Positions 7,110 through 15,905 of a stretch of 24,261 bases of DNA are shown one piece after another; within the stretch, counting starts at the first letter, position 1; each line of letters opens with the position of its first letter. The notes beneath the pieces were generated by a model. That model saw only the letters and a program-made list of their open reading frames with translations, did not search any database and was not told the origin of the DNA. The DNA is taken from IMG/VR virus record IMGVR_UViG_3300045999_003435, positions 1 through 24,261 of that record; one strand, written 5' to 3'. The position numbers and the translations under genes were made by a program. The stretch is from a virus.

Positions 7110-8845
7110 TGCCTTTAGTCCCGATTGATGTTCCTCCCGGAGTTGTAAGGCGTGCCACGCCATTGCAGTCTGCTGGGCGCTATTGGGACTCCAACCTAAT
7201 CCGCTGGCGCTCTGGCAAGCTGCTTCCGGTAGGGGGTTGGAGCAGAATTACATCGTCTCCGCTTGATATAACGCCATACGCTATCTTCTCTTGGAATACG
7301 AACTACAACATTCCAATAACCCTGATCGGTGGATACTCTAAGCTGTTCTCCCTAGAGGGTAGCACCTACACTGACATAACGCCTGATGGCTTCGTAACGC
7401 CGGAGGATACTGAGTTTGGTGGTTACGGCGCCTATAATTACGGTGCCTTGCTGTACGGTGACGACACCGACGTAACCTATCCGCGCCCTCAGTCAGCCCA
7501 GTTCTTTTTGCCGTTCTCTTGGACAATGGACACTTGGGGTAGCGATGTTTTGCTTGTTGCTTCCAGCGACGGCAGGCTTCTCCATTTCGAGGAGGGTGAG
7601 ACCAAAGCGCATCAGGTTGGTATCACCGACATCGTTACTGCTATTCGCGCCTCAAACATCATCACAGTTACAACAACAGATCATCATGGCTTCGCCAATG
7701 GCGATAGCATTGTGGTTGCCGGTGTTAGCGTTGGGAGCATGAATGGGACATTCACCATCACGTCTGTCCCGACAGAAACCACATTCACTTATGCAGACTC
7801 CGGCAGCAATGCGACTGGAACTGGTGGAACTGCATCTACTCTTATCCCGTGTCCAACCAACAATCGTGGCGTCTTCGTAACCACGGAGCGATATGCTGTC
7901 TTGTTTGGTGCAGGGGGCAATAGTCGCCGCGTTGCTTGGTCTAATCAGGAAGACTACACGAATTGGGACTTTGCCAACGTAACAACGACTGCTGGCTTTC
8001 TTGATCTCGACACGTCAGATTCCATAATCATGGCCGCTGGCGTCAGAGAAGGAACCCTGATCTGGACGAACAATGAAGCATGGATCATGCGCTACATTGG
8101 TCTTCCCTTCGTCTACAGCATCGAGCGGATAGGCCAAGGCTGCGGGTTAATGGCTCCCCAATCGTTTGCAACGACAGCGGGGCGCTGCATCTGGATGGGC
8201 AAAGAGGGCTTCTGGCTCTATGATGGCGGTGTTGTGAAGCCTCTGCCATGCGATGTCGGGTCTTTTGTCTTTGAAGGAATGGACCCTAATTCTGGGGCTT
8301 TGTATTCGCACGGATCAGACAATGGCGTCTTTCCCGAAGCTTGGTTCTGGTACCCCGAGCTGGGAGAGGACACACCAAACAGGTACGTGATTTATAACTA
8401 TGCCGAAGGATGGTGGTCGATAGGCGAGATGGAGCGAACAGCTTCTTCGCCTGCTGGTGTCTACACCTACCCCATACTTGGGGCTAGCGACGGCAATCTG
8501 TACTTCCATGAGGATGGCTGGACTGATGCCGGTGTTCCAATTACGACTGACAGATATGCTGAGACTGCTTCTATCAATGTTCTGGGCGGAAATAAAATTG
8601 CTAACATCACTCAGGCCATTACGGACAGCGGATACAGCTACGACAACACGCAGCTTACCCTGTTCAGCACGTTTGCTCCGCAGGGCGCTGAGTCTTCTTT
8701 TGGTCCCTACATCTCGCGCTCTGACGGGTATACGGATATGAGAGCTTCCGGTCGCGACTTCAGGGTCAAGGTCGAGTCAACAAAAGATGAAGAATGGAGC
8801 ATTGGAGCGATGAGGCTTGAGGTTAAACCCGGGGGGCAGAGATGA
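7109..8845 (+). CDS. Large beta-rich virion protein, probably tail hub/stabilisation protein
   Basis: This is a 578-aa protein without membrane segments. Repeated 'GG..W..I', 'DGRLLHFEEGE', 'GKEGFWLYDGGVVKPLPCDV' and 'SDGNLYFHEDG' blades suggest a beta-propeller. The start 'VDVPPG..RxATP..S.GRYWDxNLIRWRSGKLxPVGGW' type pattern is known from podovirus structural proteins that occupy the place of P22 gp10-like packaged-DNA stabilisation or tail-tube proteins. Residues about 172-245 form what looks like an inserted beta domain ('HHGFANGDSIVVAGVSVGSM'...'NGTFTIT'). It begins at the o-spanin stop (TAATG), so late structural genes resume directly after lysis genes. The exact virion role is inferred. 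Confidence 0.7.
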   Translation: MPLVPIDVPPGVVRRATPLQSAGRYWDSNLIRWRSGKLLPVGGWSRITSSPLDITPYAIFSWNTNYNIPITLIGGYSKLFSLEGSTYTDITPDGFVTPEDTEFGGYGAYNYGALLYGDDTDVTYPRPQSAQFFLPFSWTMDTWGSDVLLVASSDGRLLHFEEGETKAHQVGITDIVTAIRASNIITVTTTDHHGFANGDSIVVAGVSVGSMNGTFTITSVPTETTFTYADSGSNATGTGGTASTLIPCPTNNRGVFVTTERYAVLFGAGGNSRRVAWSNQEDYTNWDFANVTTTAGFLDLDTSDSIIMAAGVREGTLIWTNNEAWIMRYIGLPFVYSIERIGQGCGLMAPQSFATTAGRCIWMGKEGFWLYDGGVVKPLPCDVGSFVFEGMDPNSGALYSHGSDNGVFPEAWFWYPELGEDTPNRYVIYNYAEGWWSIGEMERTASSPAGVYTYPILGASDGNLYFHEDGWTDAGVPITTDRYAETASINVLGGNKIANITQAITDSGYSYDNTQLTLFSTFAPQGAESSFGPYISRSDGYTDMRASGRDFRVKVESTKDEEWSIGAMRLEVKPGGQR

Positions 8846-9072
8846 GGGCGAACCTTCCTCCTGCTCCAGACAGGTATGATTCGGCTTATCTTACGCGGGC
8901 CTTGTCTGAACTGGATCGCCTCATAGGCCTTAGCCTTTCCAAGTCAGAGGCTTCGTCTTCAGTTCTACTTCTCTCGCCGGGCGGCTTGGTGTATAAGGTA
9001 ACGGTAGATGACAGTGGAACTCTAATCACGACTTCGGTGCCGCTTGGACAATCGGGAGCAACTTCTTTCTAA
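8842..9072 (+). CDS. Small conserved phage structural-region protein
   Basis: This is a 76-aa protein starting MRANLPPAPDRYDSAYLTRA, followed by a helix (LSELDRLIGLS) and a beta hairpin 'LSPGGLVYKVTVDDSGTLIT'. This pattern recurs in podoviruses of alphaproteobacteria between the large beta-rich virion protein and the GNAT-like virion protein. Its function is unknown to me. The ATG lies in an ATGA overlap with the previous stop. Confidence 0.7.
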   Translation: MRANLPPAPDRYDSAYLTRALSELDRLIGLSLSKSEASSSVLLLSPGGLVYKVTVDDSGTLITTSVPLGQSGATSF

Positions 9073-9073
9073 A

Positions 9074-9409
9074 ATGGAGAAAGCGCTTCGCCTGTCTGGT
9101 GGAACGCATACCATAGAAGACGTAGTGGAGGCTCTCCGCGACGGGCAAATGCAAGCTTTCTGGAATGATACGTCTATTGTCATAACAGAGGTTGCCCATA
9201 CCCCCAGAAGACAGTTTGTTAGTATCTTTCTGTCGGCTGGTGATCTTGACGGTGTAATGGCCCTGCATGACAAAATCTATGACTGGGCTGTTGAAAGCGG
9301 GTATGATTTTGCAAGGATACTTGTTCGCCCCGGCTTTTCGCGACTACTTGAACGCAAGGGCTGGAAAAAGCGTCAAACCGTAATGGAGCTAGAATTACAT
9401 GGGCGGTAG
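9074..9409 (+). CDS. GNAT-like virion-associated protein
   Basis: This is a 111-aa protein with the outline of a small acetyltransferase fold: strands 'TSIVITEVAHTPRRQFVSIF', a helix 'GVMALHDKIYDWAVESGYDF', then 'ARILVRPGFSRLLERKGWKK' and a final strand. Proteins of this type occur in the internal-virion gene block of many podoviruses, including T7-like phages, and I place it there by analogy. The acetyl-CoA P-loop motif is not clear, so it may be structural only. Start choice: ATG 9074 follows the previous stop by one base, while an in-frame TTG at 9044 would overlap it. The gene ends 11 bases inside the next one. Confidence 0.65.
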   Translation: MEKALRLSGGTHTIEDVVEALRDGQMQAFWNDTSIVITEVAHTPRRQFVSIFLSAGDLDGVMALHDKIYDWAVESGYDFARILVRPGFSRLLERKGWKKRQTVMELELHGR

Positions 9410-10325
9410 TCCTCCGGCACAACAAACGATCACCAACAAGACTGAGCTTCCTGCTTGGCTTGAGGCCGTGACCAAAGAGAACATTGCGCTTGCGCAGAGG
9501 GTTGCTGACCGGCCCTATGAGGCTTACGGCGGGCAGCTTGTTGCCGGGTTTAGCCCTGAGCAGGAACAGGCGTTCCAGTACGGTCTTTCCGGCGTAGGCC
9601 AGCAGGCTCCTAACTATCAAGCTGCGCAGCAGGCTGCTGCCGGAGTTGCCGGGTATCAGCCGCAGAATGTCACCGCACAGAACTTCTTGCAGGGCGACGT
9701 TGGCGCATACATGAACCCCTACATCCAGAATGTAGAAGATCGTGCGATTGCCAACGCCCAGCGCTCCGCGCAGATGAACATCAATCAGCTTGGCGCAAGC
9801 GCAGCTCGTTCTGGCGGATTTGGTTCGCGTCTTGGGGTTGCCGAGGGCGTTGCTGCTGCTGAAGCGGCCCGTGGTGTTGGTGACTTGTCGGCACAGCTTC
9901 GCTCTCAGGGCTTCCAGCAGGCTCAGGGTATTATGTCTCAGGATCAGGCCCGTGCGCTTCAGGCTGATCTGGCGAACCAAGCTGCTGGTCTTCAGGGTGG
10001 TCAGCTCAATCTTCAGGCCGCAGGACAGATGGGCGCTCTTGCAGGTTCAGCCCAACAGTCTCGGCTTGCCGATCTTGGTGTTCTGTCTGGCATTGGCGAG
10101 CAACAGCAGGGCATGCAGCAGCGTCTTCTTGATGAGCAGTATGCTCGATTCCTTGAAGAGCGTAACGCTCCGATTGAGGGTCTTAACCTTCGTCTTGCTG
10201 CAACATCTGCTACGCCGTATGGCGAGACAAGAACGCAGACCGGACCCGGCCCTCAAGGCCCAAATGCTTTGATGACTGGCCTTGGAGCTGCGGCGAGCAT
10301 TGCATCCATCATCGGCGCTCTCTGA
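9399..10325 (+). CDS. Ala/Gln-rich internal virion (DNA-ejection) protein
   Basis: This is a 308-aa protein. A Pro/Gln start (MGGSPPAQQTITNKTELPAW) and a 'FSPEQEQAFQYGLSGVGQQA' segment are followed by long Ala/Gln-rich helices ('NINQLGASAARSGGFGSRLG', 'QGGQLNLQAAGQMGALAGSA'). It ends in a hydrophobic Gly/Ala/Ile helix (ALMTGLGAAASIASIIGAL). This matches a common family of predicted ejection or internal core proteins in alphaproteobacterial podoviruses, comparable in role to T7 gp14. The hydrophobic end could insert into the host membrane on infection, which is inference. It overlaps the preceding gene by 11 bases and the next by one. Confidence 0.7.
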   Translation: MGGSPPAQQTITNKTELPAWLEAVTKENIALAQRVADRPYEAYGGQLVAGFSPEQEQAFQYGLSGVGQQAPNYQAAQQAAAGVAGYQPQNVTAQNFLQGDVGAYMNPYIQNVEDRAIANAQRSAQMNINQLGASAARSGGFGSRLGVAEGVAAAEAARGVGDLSAQLRSQGFQQAQGIMSQDQARALQADLANQAAGLQGGQLNLQAAGQMGALAGSAQQSRLADLGVLSGIGEQQQGMQQRLLDEQYARFLEERNAPIEGLNLRLAATSATPYGETRTQTGPGPQGPNALMTGLGAAASIASIIGAL

Positions 10326-11014
10326 TGATTACGACTGCGCTTCACTTCTCTGGTGGTAAAGATAGCTTGGCCTGCCTGTATATGTATCGCCATCGCTGGA
10401 AGGATATGTATGTCATCTGGGTCAATACAGGCTCTCTCTATCCCGAGATGCAGGCGTATATGGACAAGTGGAAGGCGATCCTTCCGCACTTTGTTGAGGT
10501 CAAGACAGACCAGCCCAAGCAGGTAGTAGAGAATGGATGGCCTGTTGACGTTCTGCCTGTCAACAACATGCCTCTTGGTCGTGTTATTTCTGGCAGCGAT
10601 GCCCCTTTGATGCAGCCTTATACATCTTGTTGCGCAACGAATATCTGGTTCCCTTTGCATGAAGCCACGCTCAAGTTAGGTGTGACTGAGGTTATCAAGG
10701 GTCAGAGGATCGAGGATGGGTTCAAGTCTCTTGCTCGCAACGGAACCGAGTTTCAGGGCTTGACCTACATTATGCCTATCGAGGACTGGACCACTGACGA
10801 AGTGTTCTCGTATCTGAATATGATGGAAGTAGAGCTTCCTCCGGGGGATAATGATGGTGAGAAAACTGGCCGCGATTGCTGGGATTGCACTGCGTTCTTA
10901 GGCGACAACCAACGCAGAATTGCTAACCTTCCTGAAGACCGCAAGAATGAGATCAAGCGCCGTCTTGGGATTATAAAGAAGTCCATAGACGATCAGTGGA
11001 ATTGGGTGGATTGA
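10325..11014 (+). CDS. PAPS/APS reductase-like PP-loop protein with Fe-S type cysteines
   Basis: This is a 229-aa member of the adenine-nucleotide alpha-hydrolase superfamily. The PP-loop is SGGKDS (residues 9-14). Further family motifs are 'VNTGSLYPEMQAYM', 'KGQRIEDGFKS' and 'PIEDWTTDEVFSYL'. C102-C103 and C185-x2-C188 form a CC-x81-CxxC pattern, the arrangement that ligates a [4Fe-4S] cluster in bacterial assimilatory APS reductases. The C-terminal ECGLH-type catalytic cysteine motif of true reductases is absent, because the protein ends in DDQWNWVD. So it may activate a substrate by adenylation or work in sulfur or nucleotide modification rather than reduce APS. It sits inside the ejection block, with one-base TGATG overlaps on both sides. 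Confidence 0.85.
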   Translation: MITTALHFSGGKDSLACLYMYRHRWKDMYVIWVNTGSLYPEMQAYMDKWKAILPHFVEVKTDQPKQVVENGWPVDVLPVNNMPLGRVISGSDAPLMQPYTSCCATNIWFPLHEATLKLGVTEVIKGQRIEDGFKSLARNGTEFQGLTYIMPIEDWTTDEVFSYLNMMEVELPPGDNDGEKTGRDCWDCTAFLGDNQRRIANLPEDRKNEIKRRLGIIKKSIDDQWNWVD

Positions 11015-11829
11015 TGGCGAATATCAGCGACATTGCTTCCTACATCTACGGGCGTGCGCCGAACTTTAATGTTGATCCCAACCTTGCTCTTGGCGTTGCT
11101 CGCTTTGAGGGCTTGAACCCTAATACCATCGGCTCCCCCACCTTCGGGAACAGGGACTCTCGCGGCTATTCCTTCGGGCCGTTCCAGCTCTTCTCTGGCT
11201 CTCCAGACCCAAGGAAAATTGCTCCGGGCGGGATGGCCTACGAGTTTCAGCAAAAGTTTGGCAACGCTCCCAGCCGAGAGAACTGGCAGCAGCAGGTGGA
11301 CTTTGCTCTGGAGCGTATGGGCAAAACAGGAACCGGACCGTGGCATGCTGTCAAAAACCGTGGTGGCGTAGGTCCGGTAACTCAGGGTGGTCGCGAGTAT
11401 GCAGAAACGCTAGGGCTGCTTGGGGACATGAACAATTACCCGGAACTGTCCTCGCAGATACCGCGTTCCGCGATGCCCTATAATGCGCCCTCAGATGCCG
11501 AAAAAATGGATCGGTCCTATATTACCCCCGCCGCAGCACCTGTCTATGCCAACGACTTCGCGACTATGGCTCGCAGGGCTGGCAACTACTTGGCTCCTAG
11601 CCTTGTTGATGCACCAGTGGAGTTGACGCCGGAGCAGATTGCTGCGCAGCAGGCTGCGACGACCGCTAATGCCGAAACGTCCAAGCAGTACAATACTGCG
11701 GCTGCCGGGCTGCTCAATCTTGCCAGATTGTCTGCCCAGCCCGGGCAAGCGCCAATGATGCAGATGCTTCAAAACGAGCCGGTACGTGGTCAGTATCGAC
11801 CCATCCAAAGAACGAGAGGATTACTGTAA
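11014..11829 (+). CDS. Virion-associated lytic transglycosylase-like protein
   Basis: This is a 271-aa protein. Residues about 5-130 form a lysozyme/SLT-like domain: 'DPNLALGVARFEGLNPNTIG' with E32 as likely catalytic acid, and 'SRGYSFGPFQLFSG' (a G-x-FQ motif) downstream. Residues 150-271 are a Pro/Ala-rich extension with helical 'TPEQIAAQQAATTANAETSK'. It probably opens a local hole in the cell wall during genome ejection, like the N-terminal domain of T7 gp16 but as a separate protein. There is no signal peptide, which suits a packaged protein. The ATG at 11014 lies in a TGATG overlap; the TTG at 10996 would run into the previous gene. Confidence 0.78.
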   Translation: MANISDIASYIYGRAPNFNVDPNLALGVARFEGLNPNTIGSPTFGNRDSRGYSFGPFQLFSGSPDPRKIAPGGMAYEFQQKFGNAPSRENWQQQVDFALERMGKTGTGPWHAVKNRGGVGPVTQGGREYAETLGLLGDMNNYPELSSQIPRSAMPYNAPSDAEKMDRSYITPAAAPVYANDFATMARRAGNYLAPSLVDAPVELTPEQIAAQQAATTANAETSKQYNTAAAGLLNLARLSAQPGQAPMMQMLQNEPVRGQYRPIQRTRGLL

Positions 11830-12317
11830 TGGCATCTTTGATGGACAGCATTATGAACCAGTATCGTGAGAAGAGCGCGATGCGTGCGTTGCCGTTTAAT
11901 GCTCCATACGGCGGCTTGGGTGGCGCAACAGAGTCGATGGCTGGGGGCACGTCTGCCCCTCGGCCTATGATGATGGGAGCTCCGAGTCCTATGTTTTCTC
12001 AGCCGCCGATGATGATGAACACAGATCAGGGGTACGGCGGAACTGCGGGCGCAATGGGTCCACTTTCGACTCAGGCTGCTCGCCCCTCTCTGCCCGGTCG
12101 CACGCCCGGATTTCTGGATCAGCTCTTGTCTGGCCCGAATTATCAGTCGAACAATATGCCTGTGGATATTCGCGCTCAGGGTCCGTCTATGCCGGGTCAG
12201 GAGATGCCTATTCAGTCTATCAACTATGGCGACCCTAACAGCGCTGCCGACTTCTTTCGCGCAGATCAGCTAATGATGCAGAATCCTAACATCCCCGGCT
12301 TTCTGGGAGGATACTAA
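11829..12317 (+). CDS. Met/Pro/Gly-rich disordered protein of the ejection block
   Basis: This is a 162-aa protein with a short N-terminal helix (MASLMDSIMNQYREKSAMRA). The rest is low-complexity Met/Pro/Gly/Gln sequence such as 'PRPMMMGAPSPMFSQPPMMM'. There are no membrane segments and no catalytic motif, and I do not recognise a family. It overlaps the transglycosylase stop as TAATG and is followed 2 bases later by the next internal virion gene. A role as a small, flexible virion or assembly protein is plausible from context only. Confidence 0.6.
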   Translation: MASLMDSIMNQYREKSAMRALPFNAPYGGLGGATESMAGGTSAPRPMMMGAPSPMFSQPPMMMNTDQGYGGTAGAMGPLSTQAARPSLPGRTPGFLDQLLSGPNYQSNNMPVDIRAQGPSMPGQEMPIQSINYGDPNSAADFFRADQLMMQNPNIPGFLGGY

Positions 12318-12319
12318 CG

Positions 12320-13663
12320 ATGGCTGAAGGTTTCTTGGGCGGTCTCAGCGACTTCGCCGGAGGCGTAGGCGACTTCTTCACGGGCGGTGGCGTGTACGGT
12401 GACCCAAAGAACATTAACCAGCGCTATGGTGTGCCGGAGGCTGACGTTCGTCAGGCCGGTCTAGGCGCTTTGGGCAATGTTGGTGCGCTGCTTCTTGCTG
12501 CCGGACAGTCTCCAGATCGGGGCCAGCGTGCGCAGTTCTTGGGGCAGCTTGGTGGTGCCGTAAGCGGTATGAACACCGACATCTACAAGTCCTCGCAAGC
12601 TCGTCTGATGAACGCGCAGCAGCAGGGGGCTATGCGTGAGCTGGAAGAGAATAGGGCTTTGTCTGCTTGGGCTCAGAGCCCAGAAAACCTGAAGAGCGTC
12701 GGCTTGACGCCTGAACAATTTAGGGTCGTTGGAACAGCAGGTCTAAAGGAAATTGTTAAAAATACGACTTTAGCGGCTGCGAAAATTACACCCGCTCAGC
12801 GAGCCGCAGATGCGGCTATTGCGGCCATTGTGTCCGGTGGTTCAGCTCCTGCGCCTATCTCCACGCAGCCTCAAGTCGCGCCCCCCTCGGTGCCTCCTGT
12901 AGCAGCTCAAACTCAAGATCAGGCCCAGACTCAAGTTGCTCCGCAAGCTCAGCCCTCCGCCCCTAGACAGTCGATTAGTGGCGAAGACATGGCGAGGGCT
13001 GTGGCTGAGAACCCTGCGGTTATCTTTGGTCGCCCGGAGGTTGCGAAAAACCTTGCGCAAATTAGCGACTCTCTTGGAAAGGAATCGAGAGAAGTTAGAA
13101 CCGCGATGCAAAAGGAATATCTGAAGCCAATCTTCGAGCGTGCATCGTCAATCAACTCGCTTATCCCCGCGCTTGATGCCGCAGAAAAAGCCATACAGGC
13201 GGTTCCGGGGGGCCCGGCTGCGCAAGCCTTAAACTACTATGGTAAGGTTGCCTCCTCTCTTGGGTTGCCTGTGCCAGAAGGCTCTGCGCAAGCCTCTATT
13301 CTCAGCTCTATTGGAACCCAACTTGCCCCCATATTCAAATTGCCGGGTGCAGTTTCAAATGCGGAAATGGCTCTGTACACAACTGCCGGGCCAAGTCTTG
13401 GAGATACTCCAGAGGCTAACAAACTAAAGATTGATCTTATGCGCGCTCTTGGGGCAAGGGCAAAGGCTATCGCAGATATTGGATATAGATATGGCGGCAA
13501 GCCTGAGTTGTTTGAAAGACTTGCTGAGTTTGATAAGCCGGTATTTACTGAGGACCAGAGAAAGCGACTTGAGCAGGCTGCCGGAATATCAGCCCCCAAG
13601 GCAAAGCCGTCAGCCGCCGCCCCCGTTGGGGGCGCTCGACTCGTTAGAGAAATAAGACAGTAG
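12320..13663 (+). CDS. Internal virion / DNA-ejection protein (447 aa)
   Basis: The protein starts with a Gly/Phe-rich amphipathic segment (MAEGFLGGLSDFAGGVGDFF), then 'VPEADVRQAGLGALGNVGAL' and long helices. The middle (about residues 175-215) is a Gln/Pro/Ala-rich linker (VAPQAQPSAPRQS). The C-terminal half is again helical ('LNYYGKVASSLGLPVPEGSA'). Large Ala-rich helical proteins with amphipathic N-termini are typical of podovirus ejection proteins, so an internal core role is inferred. GGGAGG lies 7-8 bases before the ATG. Confidence 0.65.
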   Translation: MAEGFLGGLSDFAGGVGDFFTGGGVYGDPKNINQRYGVPEADVRQAGLGALGNVGALLLAAGQSPDRGQRAQFLGQLGGAVSGMNTDIYKSSQARLMNAQQQGAMRELEENRALSAWAQSPENLKSVGLTPEQFRVVGTAGLKEIVKNTTLAAAKITPAQRAADAAIAAIVSGGSAPAPISTQPQVAPPSVPPVAAQTQDQAQTQVAPQAQPSAPRQSISGEDMARAVAENPAVIFGRPEVAKNLAQISDSLGKESREVRTAMQKEYLKPIFERASSINSLIPALDAAEKAIQAVPGGPAAQALNYYGKVASSLGLPVPEGSAQASILSSIGTQLAPIFKLPGAVSNAEMALYTTAGPSLGDTPEANKLKIDLMRALGARAKAIADIGYRYGGKPELFERLAEFDKPVFTEDQRKRLEQAAGISAPKAKPSAAAPVGGARLVREIRQ

Positions 13664-13670
13664 GTGGATC

Positions 13671-15854
13671 ATGCCAGTATATTTGATGGATACAGGAGAT
13701 GGTCGTCGCCTAGAAATCGAGGCCGACACCCCAGATGCAGCCGTGGCGTTCGCGAACTCTTGGGCTTCCGAGAACCCGTACACGCGCTCCGAATCATCTT
13801 CTATGGCTGGGGTGCTGCCTGCTGGGGCTGAGATTGCACCGACTGAGGTTAGGTCTCTGCCAGAGCAGGCTGCGATCATCCCGCAAGGAATTGCTGGCTT
13901 CGGCTCTGGGGTGGCGCAAACAGCTACAGGTATAGGAGAGCTACTACCGGCGCAGTATGGGGAAGCTGCTGCTCGCGCAACTCAATACTTGCAGGGCGTC
14001 GGCGCTCCAGAAATGCAAACGGCTGGAAGGATTGCTGGTTCTATCGCACCCGGCGCAGCCGCGATGCGGGGAGTTCAGGCTCTTGGCGCTGGAGCTAGGG
14101 CTTTGGCACCGTCCCTGTCCACAGCCCCTGCTGCTCTGCGCGGTATAGGCACGGTAGCAGGAGGAACTATAAGTGGCGGAGCAGCTGGCTTGGCCACCGG
14201 CATCAGCACCCCTACGGGCATAGAGGATCGTGAGCAGCGTTTTGGGCAGAAGCTTGAGGCGGCAAAAACAGAAGGAGCCATAGGCGCTGGTCTTGGATTT
14301 GGCCTTTCGGCAGTGCCTCAAGCCATAATGGCGGCACAAGCAATTCGCCCGTCGCAAAACAGGTTTGTTGCGGAGAGAATGCAAGGCATTACTCCACAGC
14401 AATTCAACGAAGCTGAGGCGCTTTCGCAGGAGGCGGAGAGGCTTGGTGTAAGGATTACCGCACCGGAGGCTTTGCAAGCTGTCACCCAAGGCGGAACATC
14501 TCTTGGTGCGCTACAGCGAAGGCTGGAGACATCGCCGGGCGGTGAGCAGTTATTCTCTCAGTTTATGGCATCCCGCCCGCAGCAGACGCAAAGAGCCGTA
14601 TCGGGGCTGCTTGACGACATTGCTCCGCCGACCACAACTCCTTCTCTCCTTGAGGCTCAAACCCGCAGAGCTGCGGAGGATATTCGCACGGCCCCAATTG
14701 AGGCAAGAAGCGCAGCCATGCGTCCAGACTTAGACCTTATGGAAGGCGTTCGCGTCGATCCTCAGTCGGTTAAGGAGCTTGTCGGCGGCATACGGAAGCT
14801 GGCTGCTGCAAAGGACGAGACTGGCAGGATCATTGCGCCCGGACTCCAGCAGCTTGAGTCTTTGCTGATTAAGTCGCCTGCTGTTCCTGAGACGGTAATT
14901 CCTCGACGCCTTAGCGAAAGCGGTACTTTCTATCTCCCGGCTCAAAGATTGCCCGGGAAGCCAGAAGAGTATGTGACAGACGCAAACACGCTGAGCGCTA
15001 TATACCAGCAGGTTGGGGACTTAATATCTCCGAAGTCATACGCCGCTGAAGGCTTGAGCCGCTACCAGCAGGGAGTATTGAAGCCTGAACTAAAGAAGCT
15101 GTCGCAACTTCTGAAGTCTCAGGTCGAGCCGTACAAGCAGGCTATGGAAACTGGAAAGCGGCTATCTCGTCGTTTGGAGGAGTTCAACGTAAGCCCAAGC
15201 GGAAGGCTTGCTCAAGCCGAGTCTTTGTCTGGACAGCAGGCCGTAATGCTCCCGGAAGGGCAAGCACTACAGGCCGGACAAGAGAATGAGATTGCAAGAC
15301 TGTTTGGGTCTATGGGCGAACTCGCCCGTCCAAATATCCGACAGCAACTCGCAAATGTAGCTAACAGAACTGCTGGTCAGCTAACATCCGCCGGTCTGCC
15401 CAACCAGTACGCTGGAGCGGCATTCGCCGCAGCACTACAGAGAAACCCGCAGTACCAACGCAACCTGACTGCGGCTATGCAGGCGTCTGGTGTTCCATCC
15501 CAACCCGCGCAGCGGCTTCTGGATGTTCTGCAAGCAACTGGGTATCGCCAACGTCCGGGGTCTGCAACGGCATCAAACTTGGCGGAGCAGGAGGCTATGT
15601 CAGCTCTCGGGCTGGGCGCGGCTAGACAGGCACTAACTGCTCCGGGCAGAACAATCAGTCAGGCGTTCGCACGTCAGAACCAAGAAGAGGTGACGCGCAA
15701 CCTGTCTGAGATTGCCCTTTCTGGACCAGAAGGCATTCGCACGCTTCAGAGGATGGCTCAAAATGCAGGTCTTGAGGGCGAGACGGCTCGCAGGATACTG
15801 AGGTCCAGAAACATCGCCGTCCCCGGAATACTTGGGGCCGTAGGCGAGCGGTAA
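13671..15854 (+). CDS. Large internal virion / DNA-ejection protein (727 aa)
   Basis: This is the longest structural protein of the window and the last gene of the late operon. Residues 1-40 form a small beta-alpha unit (MPVYLMDTGDGRRLEIEADT). About 60-190 is a Gly/Ala-rich hydrophobic region ('IPQGIAGFGSGVAQTATGIG', 'GTISGGAAGLATGIS') that could cross a membrane. The remainder is mostly long Ala/Gln/Arg helices. It resembles the large last protein of the ejection complex in other podoviruses (T7 gp16-like position) but lacks a visible transglycosylase motif; that activity is in the separate gene at 11014. GGTGGA precedes the ATG. The role is inferred from composition and order. Confidence 0.65.
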   Translation: MPVYLMDTGDGRRLEIEADTPDAAVAFANSWASENPYTRSESSSMAGVLPAGAEIAPTEVRSLPEQAAIIPQGIAGFGSGVAQTATGIGELLPAQYGEAAARATQYLQGVGAPEMQTAGRIAGSIAPGAAAMRGVQALGAGARALAPSLSTAPAALRGIGTVAGGTISGGAAGLATGISTPTGIEDREQRFGQKLEAAKTEGAIGAGLGFGLSAVPQAIMAAQAIRPSQNRFVAERMQGITPQQFNEAEALSQEAERLGVRITAPEALQAVTQGGTSLGALQRRLETSPGGEQLFSQFMASRPQQTQRAVSGLLDDIAPPTTTPSLLEAQTRRAAEDIRTAPIEARSAAMRPDLDLMEGVRVDPQSVKELVGGIRKLAAAKDETGRIIAPGLQQLESLLIKSPAVPETVIPRRLSESGTFYLPAQRLPGKPEEYVTDANTLSAIYQQVGDLISPKSYAAEGLSRYQQGVLKPELKKLSQLLKSQVEPYKQAMETGKRLSRRLEEFNVSPSGRLAQAESLSGQQAVMLPEGQALQAGQENEIARLFGSMGELARPNIRQQLANVANRTAGQLTSAGLPNQYAGAAFAAALQRNPQYQRNLTAAMQASGVPSQPAQRLLDVLQATGYRQRPGSATASNLAEQEAMSALGLGAARQALTAPGRTISQAFARQNQEEVTRNLSEIALSGPEGIRTLQRMAQNAGLEGETARRILRSRNIAVPGILGAVGER

Positions 15855-15875
15855 AAAAAAACTCAAAAATAATTG

Positions 15876-15905
15876 TTGACTCCCCCGTGATCTGTCAACT
15901 ATGGT
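15876..15905 (+). promoter_or_regulatory. Predicted early promoter with GANTC site on the -35 box
   Basis: The -35 box TTGACT (15876-15881) and the -10 box TATGGT (15900-15905) are 18 bp apart. Transcription would start near 15912, 20-odd bases before the ATG at 15934. The A/T-rich stretch upstream (15853-15875, including nine A's) could act as an UP element. GACTC at 15878-15882, a GANTC (CcrM) site, overlaps the -35 box. This is the clearest sigma70-type promoter I can see and lies where late genes give way to early genes. Confidence 0.6.

Noticed and set aside
9219-9980. Long open frame (253 codons) on the minus strand
   Set aside because: It lies antisense to the GNAT-like and Ala/Gln-rich ejection genes, whose codon use keeps the opposite frame open. 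The protein has no recognisable pattern and no operon context.
10253-10660. Open frame of 135 codons on the minus strand
   Set aside because: It is antisense to the PP-loop protein, which has clear family motifs; no motif is visible in the minus frame.
12161-12169. DnaA-box-like nonamer TGTGGATAT (one mismatch)
   Set aside because: It is a single copy inside a structural gene, with no cluster and no AT-rich unwinding region nearby; expected by chance in 24 kb.
13944-14489. Open frame of 181 codons on the minus strand
   Set aside because: It is a shadow of the 727-aa ejection protein; its composition (Arg/Ser/Cys/Leu) is typical of antisense of Ala/Gln-rich genes.
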